The notes under the pieces were generated by a model, which worked only from the letters and a program-made list of their open reading frames with translations, was not told the origin of the DNA and made no database searches. From the NCBI GenBank assembly GCA_023266155.1, contig JAHFRS010000009.1, positions 1 through 18,154 on the forward strand: a stretch of 18,154 nucleotides of DNA, written 5' to 3'. This DNA comes from an archaeon (GTDB taxonomy: Archaea; Nanobdellota; Nanobdellia; Woesearchaeales; GW2011-AR9). The position numbers and the translations under genes were made by a program. How positions within the stretch are numbered: position 1 is the first letter of the stretch; every line of letters begins with the position of its first letter. This document shows, in pieces, positions 6,760-14,021 of the stretch.

Positions 6760-8295
6760 ATGCGTAAAATAATTATATTAATTATTATAACACTCATAAC
6801 CCTGTTACTTGTAAGCTGTGCTTTTCAGATACCAACAAAAACCGCTCAAACACCCCCTACCTCTATTGGACCAACTTCCGCGTCAGAAAACACCAGTAGC
6901 CCCACTTCTACTTCAAATCAACGTGATGATTTTGGCTGCTGGCCGCCTTCGTGTTCTTTTATGCCTGCCGGTATGATCAGACAAATGTGTGAAGATTGGA
7001 AAGCGGGAAAGACAGTAAATTGGTTTGATTGCAGCTACATGTCAGACTTTCCTAAATGCCAAAAATTGTGTGAATTTGAAATGAAATCAAATAATAAACC
7101 ATCAACTCTTCCTTCAATTCCAACATTACCTACAGGACAGAATTACTCACCGCCACCAGCCGGATATAGCGGAGATACGGGGCAGAACAATCAGATGCCA
7201 TCTAGTACGACTAAAGAGCAATGTGCAATTTTTGCTTCTGTTACCGATTGCAGCTATGTGGGCTCGCCTGATTCAGAAAATTATAAGATTTGTATTAAAT
7301 GTGCTTCAAGTAGCGCTTCTGATAAAGTAGTCCGATCCGGCATACCCACAGAAGATTCTGAAGCAGAAAATGTTCGGATTTACTTTACGGATTTCAAGCA
7401 CGGCCGCATCATTAGAATAGACGACATGACGGGAAAGAACTGGGTATCGTATGGTTCTTTAGGAACTGGTATTGGCCAGTTCACAACTCCAGAAAAGTTT
7501 TCTGTTCAACCTGACGGCCATATCTACATAGCTGATCCGAACGGCAATCGCATAGTGCGCATTGATGACCTTACGGGGAAAGGCTGGGTAAGTTATGGAA
7601 GCCATGGCATTGATGGGGGTAACAGCAGAGGAGTTGGCCAGTTCAATCAGCCACATGCGGTTAGGTTAGATGCCCAAGGTAGAATATATATCGCAGATGG
7701 CGGTAATTGCCGTATCGTGCGCATTGACGATATGACTGGGAAAGGTTGGACGGAGTACGGGACAGGTAAACAATGCGGTCAATCTGCTACTACCATAGGT
7801 AACACTTTTGATATTGCTTTTGATGCTCAAGGACGCATATATACTATTGATGGCACAGATACTCCACGCATCATCCGCATCGACGATATGACTGGCAAAG
7901 GATTTGTAACCTATGGAACAAAAGGAATCGGTGTTGACCAGTTTTCAGAACCGCAGAGTATTACCTTCGATGCACAAGGACGTATCTATGTGGCAGATGA
8001 AAACAAAGATACGCAAGGTGGACGTATCGTGCGTATTGATGATATGGCTGGCAAGGGATGGACAACTTTCCCGCTCACCTATTCCGACCCAAAAATAAAA
8101 CTTCCTCATGATATCATGATAAGTGCTTCAGGAAAAATCTATATTGCTAACACGCGCAATAACGGCATCGTCCGAATGGACGATATGACTGGAAAAGGAT
8201 ACATAGAATATGCACCATACCCTGATGGACAAAGAAACGTCTATCCTAACCAATTGGAAGCGCCAAAGGGGATTTTTGTTGTGGAAAGAAAATGA
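6760..8295 (+). CDS. Surface lipoprotein: six-Cys domain plus six-bladed NHL-type propeller
   Basis: A 511-residue exported protein. Residues 1-20 are a signal peptide ending in a lipobox LVSC (Cys20 would carry the lipid). A Ser/Thr/Pro-rich linker covers 22-53. A compact domain at 55-106 has cysteines at 60, 65, 77, 91, 100 and 104 and is shared with the next gene. A second four-Cys patch lies at 155-181. Residues 205-511 contain six repeats of a strand R-I-[VI]-R-I-D-D-M-T-G-K-G-W followed by GQF..P and GRIYIAD, giving a six-bladed propeller. The last strand (IFVVERK) probably closes with the first (VRIYFTD). Such propellers bind proteins or glycans, and no catalytic residues are apparent. 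The stop overlaps the next start (ATGA at 8292), so the two lipoproteins are made together. Confidence 0.88.
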   Translation: MRKIIILIIITLITLLLVSCAFQIPTKTAQTPPTSIGPTSASENTSSPTSTSNQRDDFGCWPPSCSFMPAGMIRQMCEDWKAGKTVNWFDCSYMSDFPKCQKLCEFEMKSNNKPSTLPSIPTLPTGQNYSPPPAGYSGDTGQNNQMPSSTTKEQCAIFASVTDCSYVGSPDSENYKICIKCASSSASDKVVRSGIPTEDSEAENVRIYFTDFKHGRIIRIDDMTGKNWVSYGSLGTGIGQFTTPEKFSVQPDGHIYIADPNGNRIVRIDDLTGKGWVSYGSHGIDGGNSRGVGQFNQPHAVRLDAQGRIYIADGGNCRIVRIDDMTGKGWTEYGTGKQCGQSATTIGNTFDIAFDAQGRIYTIDGTDTPRIIRIDDMTGKGFVTYGTKGIGVDQFSEPQSITFDAQGRIYVADENKDTQGGRIVRIDDMAGKGWTTFPLTYSDPKIKLPHDIMISASGKIYIANTRNNGIVRMDDMTGKGYIEYAPYPDGQRNVYPNQLEAPKGIFVVERK

Positions 8296-9872
8296 AACAT
8301 AAAATAATATTGATAATTTTAGCGTTGGTAGCAGTAATTATTATTGCGGGTTGTATTCCTAAAGAAACAGCAATTTCTGCTAATGAACCGGCTGGAGAAA
8401 AAGTAACGCCAGAAGAAACTCCTGAAGAAACAAAAACCCCCGAAGGAACTCCAGCAGAACGTGACGACTTCGGCTGTTGGCCGTCTTCCTGTTCTCTTAT
8501 TCCAAATGATTTTGGAAAGAACATGTGCGAAGATTGGAAAGCCGGCAAGAAAGTCCAGTGGCCCGATTGTTCTTTGTTTTCTGATCATCCTCCCTGTTTC
8601 AAGCTTTGTGAATTTGAAAAAAAGGGAACTGACAGAACTACAGACCTCAGAAATGAATTGCCTAAGAATATCGATATTGTTCCCGTTCATCCGACACCTT
8701 GTAAACCCAATCATGGATTTGATGGGTATAGGACTGATGAATCATTTGTTATAAATCCTAAAAATAATAAACAGATGTATGTCAATGTAGAATTTAAAGG
8801 AGTATACAAAAGTGAGAATGGAGGAAAAACATGGGAATTTATCGGAGGAAATGGGCTAGAGGCTTGGCCGCGGCAAGATAATCCTGAAAAGCCCTGCTAT
8901 CTAGAATACATGTCCATGTATATTGATCCGCTAAATCCAACCCGAATTTTGCTTCCAGGAGGGGCTGCTCCGGGAAAACTTTCAGATCCCATGTATAAGC
9001 CTGGCGGCTTGCATGAAAGTCTTGATGGTGGAAAGAGCTGGCACCAATTGTTTCAGGATAATATGAATGCGTATACCCTTCATGTGGTTACCGATCCTAA
9101 AAATTCTAACATCATCTACGTAACCACCGCGGCATTATCACAAAGCAATATCTATCCCATCAATGCGAGCGTATTTTTTGTAAAAGAAGGACTCGTTTAC
9201 CAATCTAGAGATGGTGGAAAAAACTGGAGAGAACTTCCTACGGGCTTTCTTCCTCATGCCAGAGCTTCACGCATATTCATAGATGAAAAAGATTCTAATC
9301 ACTTGCTCTTTGGAACAATAGCCATACCACCTAATGCAGGAGGAGGAACAGTTTTAGCTGAACAGATGGGGATTCTTGAAACGAAAGATGGAGGACAGAC
9401 TTGGAAGAGCGTAGCAGGGTTACCCTCAAAATACTGGGGAATACATTCTTTTGACGTTTCAAAAGACCTTACTCACTTTTTTGTGTACACACAGCATTCT
9501 AATGACGATGAAAAAAACTTTTACTCTTTGGACGGTGGAAAAATTTTTAACGAAGTACCAAAGCCCGTGAATTTTGCTCGCTTTGATCCACATGATTTAA
9601 CGGGGATGCATCTTTTCGGATTCAATATTTATGCACAGCCAAATGATTTATTTGAAAGTCTTGATGGTGGTAAAACCTGGAATGCCGTGGGAAAATTGCC
9701 AAAAGAAGTTACAAATGATAACAGAATTTCCAATATCGTATGGGATTCGCAAGATAAGAACCTAATTTACCTGAATGGGGGTAATGCTTACATCTGGAAA
9801 TCGAATGATAAAGGTAAAAATTGGGAAATCATCTTATCATTGGAAAAAGTAGAAAGAATTAATGAAACGTAA
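8292..9872 (+). CDS. Surface lipoprotein: six-Cys domain plus BNR/Asp-box repeats
   Basis: A 526-residue exported protein. The signal peptide ends in a lipobox IAGC (Cys21), followed by a Glu/Thr/Pro linker with TPEET-type repeats (about 31-56). The six-Cys domain at 58-108 has cysteines at 62, 67, 79, 93, 102 and 106, exactly the spacing of the upstream partner, and shares RDDFGCWP, MCEDWKAGK and KLCEFE with it. From about 145 onward there are seven Asp-box-like turns (SxDGGKxW type, for example SLDGGKSW, SRDGGKNW, TKDGGQTW, SLDGGKTW), as in BNR/sortilin-type propellers. The family includes sialidase-fold hydrolases, Ycf48-like assembly factors and binding proteins. No hydrolase active site was identified, so a binding role on the cell surface is the safer reading. 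It is coupled to the upstream gene by a 4-base overlap. Confidence 0.88.
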   Translation: MKHKIILIILALVAVIIIAGCIPKETAISANEPAGEKVTPEETPEETKTPEGTPAERDDFGCWPSSCSLIPNDFGKNMCEDWKAGKKVQWPDCSLFSDHPPCFKLCEFEKKGTDRTTDLRNELPKNIDIVPVHPTPCKPNHGFDGYRTDESFVINPKNNKQMYVNVEFKGVYKSENGGKTWEFIGGNGLEAWPRQDNPEKPCYLEYMSMYIDPLNPTRILLPGGAAPGKLSDPMYKPGGLHESLDGGKSWHQLFQDNMNAYTLHVVTDPKNSNIIYVTTAALSQSNIYPINASVFFVKEGLVYQSRDGGKNWRELPTGFLPHARASRIFIDEKDSNHLLFGTIAIPPNAGGGTVLAEQMGILETKDGGQTWKSVAGLPSKYWGIHSFDVSKDLTHFFVYTQHSNDDEKNFYSLDGGKIFNEVPKPVNFARFDPHDLTGMHLFGFNIYAQPNDLFESLDGGKTWNAVGKLPKEVTNDNRISNIVWDSQDKNLIYLNGGNAYIWKSNDKGKNWEIILSLEKVERINET

Positions 9873-9980
9873 AGAACTATCTAAAAGGTGGGGTGCTGAC
9901 ATGCTAGATCTTCTCCTAACGTATGCGCGCTCAGACAGTCCCACTTATTGAGTGCTATTGCATACAAAATAAATGTAAGG

Positions 9981-9988
9981 TTTATAAA
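9981..9988 (+). promoter_or_regulatory. TATA box of the GLUG-type secreted protein gene
   Basis: TTTATAAA is centred about 33 bases upstream of the ATG at 10018, so the message would have a leader of only a few bases and no ribosome binding site. Confidence 0.55.
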
Positions 9989-10017
9989 TCTCCTGTTCTT
10001 CATTCTTCTGTAAAAAG

Positions 10018-10452
10018 ATGGTGTGGAAAAACTCTTCGAGAGATTATATTTTAGTAGGTTTATCCATGTGGTCTATAGTAGCTTTTCTATTCTTTATCCT
10101 ACCTTTCAATGCCATTGCCGATGATTGTTATGCCAACAATGCTTCAGGAGGAAATGCCATCGCCATTTGCTCCTGCCTTGATTTAAATTTAACGAGAGGC
10201 AATCTTACGGGAAAATTTCAGCTGCAAAATGACATCAATTGTATAAATACCTCTTTTTGGAATGCTTATGCTGGATTTGTACCCATCGGAACCAATGCCA
10301 ACCGATTTCAAGGAACTTTTGATGGACAAGGACATAATATCACTGACCTAAACATTAACCTGACTTCTACTGATTATGTTGGTTTATTTGGAACTATTGA
10401 TAGTATGGCTAATATTTCAAATATCGGAATAGTCAGAGCAAACAAGGTGTAA
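10018..10452 (+). CDS. Secreted GLUG/beta-helix-type protein, apparently truncated
   Basis: A 144-residue exported protein. Residues 12-35 form a signal peptide or anchor (hydrophobic, ending ..FNAIADD). The mature part has four cysteines (near 39-64) and ends in a segment typical of the start of GLUG-repeat beta-helix proteins: FVPIG, FQGTFDGQGHNITDLNI, YVGLFG, NISNIGIV. Proteins of this kind usually continue with many GLUG repeats, but here a stop follows about one repeat and no repeat is readable in the 90 bases after it. Seven N-x-S/T sequons crowd the mature chain, so it would be a heavily N-glycosylated surface protein if made. It may be a broken remnant or a naturally short form. It has its own TATA box. 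Confidence 0.65.
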   Translation: MVWKNSSRDYILVGLSMWSIVAFLFFILPFNAIADDCYANNASGGNAIAICSCLDLNLTRGNLTGKFQLQNDINCINTSFWNAYAGFVPIGTNANRFQGTFDGQGHNITDLNINLTSTDYVGLFGTIDSMANISNIGIVRANKV

Positions 10453-10466
10453 TCTCCTGATCTTCT

Positions 10467-10492
10467 TACCCAGTATAAATACCCAGTATAAA
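10467..10492 (+). repeat. Tandem 13-bp repeat containing two TATA-like boxes
   Basis: TACCCAGTATAAA occurs twice in exact direct tandem. Each copy contains a TATAAA core, and both lie upstream of the glycosyltransferase gene at 10543 in addition to the nearer box at 10512-10519. The array could provide alternative transcription starts. Confidence 0.5.
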
Positions 10493-10511
10493 GAGAAAAT
10501 AAAGTCACAAC

Positions 10512-10519
10512 ATATAAAA
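10512..10519 (+). promoter_or_regulatory. TATA box of the glycosyltransferase gene (leaderless)
   Basis: ATATAAAA is centred about 28 bases upstream of the ATG at 10543, the same geometry as other leaderless genes in the window. It is the closest of three TATA-like elements in this gap. Confidence 0.5.
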
Positions 10520-10542
10520 AGAATGCCAAAAACAGAAGAAAA

Positions 10543-12330
10543 ATGAAGATCCCCAAGACAGTCATTTATCTCCTTCTCATTTTTATCCTCGCGTTCGCCC
10601 TGCGCCTCATTTCTGCATATTACGTCGATATCGGCTCCGACGAAATGATTTATTCTCTTATCCCGCTTAATATCATTTCTGCAGGAAGACTATCAACCGT
10701 CGAACAAGCACCGTTGTACTTCTATCTTACTGATCTTGGCTATAAGCTTACCGGTGGACTAACCTTGGTCTCCACCCGGCTGCCCTCGATTTTCTTTGGC
10801 GCTCTGGCTGTTCTGCTGGTATTCTTAATTTCTCAGGAACTGTTTGAAAACAAGAAAGCCTCTTACCTTTCCTCTTTTTTATTTGCCATCTCTGGCTATG
10901 CCATCAGAAACAATCAGGAAATGGATATGACAGCTTACTTTTTTGCCTTACTGAGCGTGTTCTTTTTTATCCAATTCTTAAATAAAGAAAATCATAAACA
11001 AATCTATCTTTCCGCTCTTTTTCTTTCACTAGGTGTTATAACCAAACCGATCGTCTTGGTTTTTGTTCCCGCGTATGCGGTGACGTGGCTTATTAAATGG
11101 TCTGCTAGTCATTATCACCATCATCACCAGCATCAGGAGCAAACGCGGAATTTGTCTATCAATAAGAGCAATAAGAACAGCAGCAGCGCCATTATTTTAT
11201 CATTGTTGTTATGTCTCCTTATAGTCTCACCAGTTTTAATTTACAACTATCTGCTGTTCAAAGAAAAGGGCATGACCGATTATTACTTTACCGTCTTAGC
11301 CGGAGTGGGAAATGGAGGAGTTTATCAGGGACAGGAAGCAAATCCTTGGACTGTATCTCGCTCTCTGGGCTTTTTCTGGTCAATGTTCACCGGTCCTCAG
11401 CCGCGCTACGATTTTATGATCCTGTTGTTTGGTCTGGTTGGCCTTTTTGCGGGATGGAAAACCGGGAAAGCATCGACAAAACAAGGGACGGTACTTTTCC
11501 TTTTGACGCTCGCGATGTTAGTGTTCTATTTAGGCGGGATCATGGGCAGCTCCACTCATTATGTCTGGATTCCATTGGTATTAAGTATTTTTGCTGGTTA
11601 TGGAATTGTTCAGGCGCAGGAATATCTTACCACTCGGTTTCAATCCAAGCCTGCTCTTGTTAAACATTTCCTTACCGCCATCATCCTGCTTTCTGTTATG
11701 AACACGGCCATTGTGTTTCATGAAATCGTCCCCCTCAAAAAAACTTCTTTTGCCATTACTTTACAGGAATATGCTCAGGAGAATATCGCACAGGATGCCA
11801 TCGTAGTGCTAGATCCGAGGATTTATCGGGGTGTCTTTGCCTGGGCTTTCCATGACTGGCATTATCTGGAAGGAACGTACTTTCCGAAATTAACGGAAGC
11901 AATTCAAAAGAGTCCTGGGCCAAAACAGAACATCCCCCTTTACTATATCGAATGCGGCCCCGGAACATTTTGTGGCTGGAAGCCGGAAGATTTCAACCGC
12001 ATCTATGATTTTGGTGAACAGTTGAGCACCGTGTTTCGGCAACAAGCCAGCAAAATCGCGGAACTCAATGCCATCGATACATTTATCGTCTATAAAAGTA
12101 GTATCGCTGCACCTTTTTCAATCTATGAAACTATCGATCGCACCCATAGCCATTGGTATACTCCCGTGGGCTGGAAATACACAGAAAATGCCGTCGACAA
12201 TTATACAGCTAAAACAGTATTCGATAAAGCCTTGAATGGCGTAGGTTTTTTTATCCTTTACTTAGACGTCCTAATAGCCTTGTTATCCCCCGTTCTGGTT
12301 TTCTTCCTTCTCGGGAAACGGTCCGACTGA
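10543..12330 (+). CDS. ArnT/PMT-type membrane glycosyltransferase (GT-C, GT39/GT83-like)
   Basis: A 595-residue polytopic membrane protein. Helix 1 (about 7-25) is followed by the loop RLISAYYVDIGSDE, where Asp33-Glu34 match the DE/DxD metal-binding position of ArnT- and PMT-type enzymes that transfer sugars from a lipid carrier. About ten helices fill residues 1-400. An extracytoplasmic domain follows (about 400-565) with paired cysteines in ECGPGTFCGW, and a last helix covers about 570-590. A cytoplasmic or loop segment at 189-200 is very His-rich (HYHHHHQHQ) and followed by a polar Asn/Ser run. The GDP-mannose dehydratase that converges on it suggests deoxysugar-bearing surface glycans. 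The acceptor cannot be told. Its last 80 bases overlap the convergent gene. Confidence 0.85.
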   Translation: MKIPKTVIYLLLIFILAFALRLISAYYVDIGSDEMIYSLIPLNIISAGRLSTVEQAPLYFYLTDLGYKLTGGLTLVSTRLPSIFFGALAVLLVFLISQELFENKKASYLSSFLFAISGYAIRNNQEMDMTAYFFALLSVFFFIQFLNKENHKQIYLSALFLSLGVITKPIVLVFVPAYAVTWLIKWSASHYHHHHQHQEQTRNLSINKSNKNSSSAIILSLLLCLLIVSPVLIYNYLLFKEKGMTDYYFTVLAGVGNGGVYQGQEANPWTVSRSLGFFWSMFTGPQPRYDFMILLFGLVGLFAGWKTGKASTKQGTVLFLLTLAMLVFYLGGIMGSSTHYVWIPLVLSIFAGYGIVQAQEYLTTRFQSKPALVKHFLTAIILLSVMNTAIVFHEIVPLKKTSFAITLQEYAQENIAQDAIVVLDPRIYRGVFAWAFHDWHYLEGTYFPKLTEAIQKSPGPKQNIPLYYIECGPGTFCGWKPEDFNRIYDFGEQLSTVFRQQASKIAELNAIDTFIVYKSSIAAPFSIYETIDRTHSHWYTPVGWKYTENAVDNYTAKTVFDKALNGVGFFILYLDVLIALLSPVLVFFLLGKRSD

Positions 12331-13357
12331 TAATATCCATTTCGCTGGAATAACTCGGCGCATCCCACGGGAAAATTTCCCCTTGTCGATATTTCTGCCA
12401 GCGCTCTAGATCAGCTTTCACCATGATTTCTACTAATCGTTTAAACGTCACCTGAGGCTTCCATCCTAAGACGTCTTGCGCTTTTTTGGGATTGCCGCAA
12501 AGATGGCTGACATCCAACGGGCGAAGCAGGCGGGAATCCGTTTTGACATAGTTTTTCCAGTCTAATCCGACGGCAGCAAAGGCCACTTCGGCAAACTCTC
12601 CAACAGTATGCGTTTCTCCGGTCGCAATGACAAAATCTTCCGGATGATCCTGTTGCATCATCAGCCACATCACATTCACGTATTCCGGTGCAAAACCCCA
12701 ATCTCGTCTTGTTTCAAGATTACCCAACCGCAGTTCACTTTGCAACCCTAGTTTTATTTTGGCAACAGAATTAGTAATTTTCCTGGTGACAAATTCTAAG
12801 CCACGAAGCGGAGATTCATGATTAAATAGGATACCGTTACAGGCAAAAATACCGTAAGCTTTACGATAGATTCTGGTCATGTGAAAAGAATAAAGCTTTG
12901 CCGCAGCATAGGGCGAATTAGGCATAAATGGTGTGGTTTCATCCTGTGGTGTTTTGCGCACCGCGCCATATAGTTCACTGGTGGAAGCCTGATAATATTT
13001 AATATTTTTTCTGAGATGGCGGATGATTTCCAGAAAACGGGTTGCTCCCGAGGCATCGATCTCTGTGGTCATTAAAGGTGTGTCAAACGAGTTGCCCACA
13101 AAACTTTGTGCGGCCAGATTATAAATCTCATCAGGATCACTATTGGTCACTGCTTCCAACAAAGAAGCCATATCACTCAAATCAGCAGGAATTAGCGTGA
13201 CGTTTCGGATAATTCCTAATTGTTGTAACCGCCAGAAGTTAGGGGTAGAGGTACGTCTGTACGTGCCAAAGACTTTATAGCCTTTTTGCAGCAGTAATTT
13301 CGCTAAATAGGGTCCATCCTGCCCCGTTATTCCGGTTATAAGAGCTCGTTTTACCAC
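12251..13357 (-). CDS. gmd: GDP-mannose 4,6-dehydratase
   Basis: A 368-residue cytoplasmic short-chain dehydrogenase/reductase that converts GDP-mannose to GDP-4-keto-6-deoxymannose, the precursor of GDP-fucose, GDP-rhamnose and related deoxysugars. The NAD(P)-binding glycine motif is GITGQDG at 9-15. The catalytic set Thr126, Glu128, Tyr150 and Lys154 has the same spacing as in Escherichia coli Gmd. Other family marks are the GTYRRTST segment near 31-38, the NLAAQSFVG segment at 80-88 and RRDWGFAPEYV in the middle. Translation starts at GTG with GAGGA about 9 bases upstream. No reductase that would complete a GDP-deoxysugar is in the window. The last 25 residues are basic, poor in structure, and antisense to the final membrane helix of the convergent glycosyltransferase. 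Confidence 0.93.
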   Translation of the reverse strand: MVKRALITGITGQDGPYLAKLLLQKGYKVFGTYRRTSTPNFWRLQQLGIIRNVTLIPADLSDMASLLEAVTNSDPDEIYNLAAQSFVGNSFDTPLMTTEIDASGATRFLEIIRHLRKNIKYYQASTSELYGAVRKTPQDETTPFMPNSPYAAAKLYSFHMTRIYRKAYGIFACNGILFNHESPLRGLEFVTRKITNSVAKIKLGLQSELRLGNLETRRDWGFAPEYVNVMWLMMQQDHPEDFVIATGETHTVGEFAEVAFAAVGLDWKNYVKTDSRLLRPLDVSHLCGNPKKAQDVLGWKPQVTFKRLVEIMVKADLERWQKYRQGEIFPWDAPSYSSEMDIISRTVSREGRKPERGITRLLGRLSKG

Positions 13358-13502
13358 GCAAAGTTTTCCTCAATCAGATAAACCACCTACAACCCCGTCA
13401 TCTAAACACCCTAGAATAATGAAAAATAGAAACAAGAATGCTTTAAAATAGTTTCTATTGTATGATGGATGTGTTGGAAAGTGTATCCTGCGGACTCTTC
13501 AA

Positions 13503-13512
13503 AAGGAGGTGA
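13503..13512 (+). promoter_or_regulatory. Near-perfect Shine-Dalgarno sequence in the leader
   Basis: AAGGAGGTGA, extended by an extra A on the left, matches the complement of the conserved 3' end of 16S rRNA (TCACCTCCTT) over the whole stretch. It lies 8 bases before an ATG at 13521, which opens a 24-codon ORF. This is the strongest ribosome binding site in the window, although it does not precede a long gene. Confidence 0.55.
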
Positions 13513-13517
13513 CAAAT

Positions 13518-13550
13518 CCTATGAACCTACACACCAGCTTTTCACATAGG
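13518..13550. repeat. Inverted repeat covering the start codon of the leader ORF
   Basis: CCTATG (13518-13523) and CATAGG (13545-13550) are exact inverse complements around a 21-base loop, with AA/TT able to extend the stem past a two-base bulge. The 5' arm contains the ATG of the 24-codon ORF, so folding of the RNA would hide that start codon. Confidence 0.4.
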
Positions 13551-13595
13551 CTACAGCAACATTTATATAGGTACTTTCTTTTGCCACAACTATAA
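13521..13595 (+). CDS. Candidate 24-residue leader peptide
   Basis: A short frame, MNLHTSFSHRLQQHLYRYFL followed by LPQL, starts 8 bases after a near-perfect Shine-Dalgarno and ends just before the first gene of the membrane-protein run. It has three histidines and several leucines and aromatic residues but no known motif. The TATA box of the following gene lies inside it, so it would be read from an upstream promoter (a TTTAAAATA element at 13442-13450 is a candidate). It could be a leader peptide controlling the operon or merely chance. The evidence is the ribosome binding site and start-codon hairpin only. Confidence 0.3.
   Translation: MNLHTSFSHRLQQHLYRYFLLPQL
13561..13570 (+). promoter_or_regulatory. 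TATA box of the membrane-protein operon
   Basis: ATTTATATAG would place transcription start near 13592-13595, giving a leader of about 30 bases that contains the GAGGTGA ribosome binding site at 13611-13617 in front of the ATG at 13623. Confidence 0.55.
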
Positions 13596-13622
13596 TCCTA
13601 TTTCAAGAGCGAGGTGAAGAAG

Positions 13623-13967
13623 ATGAATACAAAAGGACAGGGAATTTCTATTAATGTGGTGATTATTGCTGTCTTGGCATTGATTGTGTTAGTCGTGTTA
13701 GCAGTGATTTTTACCGGACGAATTGCCATTTTTGATCGGGGCGTGAGTGCTGCTGGCAAAGCTGAGTTGATCAGCATGAAAGTGCAATATGGAGATTGCC
13801 GGCCAACGCAGGCACAAGAAGAATCTTTTACTGGCCAATTTGACCGCGCTGATGCAACGGCAGCAAAAGAAGCAGCTAAAGATACGTTCAGAGCCGAAAT
13901 CAGCCGCTGTGCCTTGTTAAGCGACTCTAGGGGTAACTGTGAATCTGGCGGCTGTAAGTGGGGATAA
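13623..13967 (+). CDS. Pilin-like N-anchored small protein (operon gene 1)
   Basis: A 114-residue protein. The leader MNTKGQGISIN resembles the archaeal class III (pilin) signal, in which KGQ precedes the cleaved hydrophobic helix. Residues 11-31 are the helix, ending in IFTGR. The outer part has four cysteines (59, 96, 106, 111), an Ala-rich acidic helix at about 63-95 and a GNCESGGCKW end. A GTG at 13614 would add MKK, but ATG 13623 is chosen because GAGGTGA ends 5 bases upstream of it. If processed by a prepilin peptidase it would be a pilus subunit. Otherwise it is a membrane-anchored outer-face protein. The helix is clearly related to that of the next gene (both end IFTG[RK]). Confidence 0.75.
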   Translation: MNTKGQGISINVVIIAVLALIVLVVLAVIFTGRIAIFDRGVSAAGKAELISMKVQYGDCRPTQAQEESFTGQFDRADATAAKEAAKDTFRAEISRCALLSDSRGNCESGGCKWG

Positions 13968-14021
13968 GTGAGGCTGGACAATATGGGTACGGCGTACAGC
14001 AGCGTGCCGATAGGATAGACT

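Noticed and set aside
9886..9946. Possible structured RNA or tRNA-like fold downstream of the BNR lipoprotein gene
   Set aside because: AGGTGGG and CCCACTT can pair over 7 positions (one G-U), but the enclosed 47 bases show no T-loop, anticodon stem or other conserved RNA pattern, and 61 bases is too short for a tRNA.
13614..13622. GTG start for operon gene 1
   Set aside because: The GTG is part of the GAGGTGA ribosome binding site. The ATG at 13623 is correctly spaced from it.
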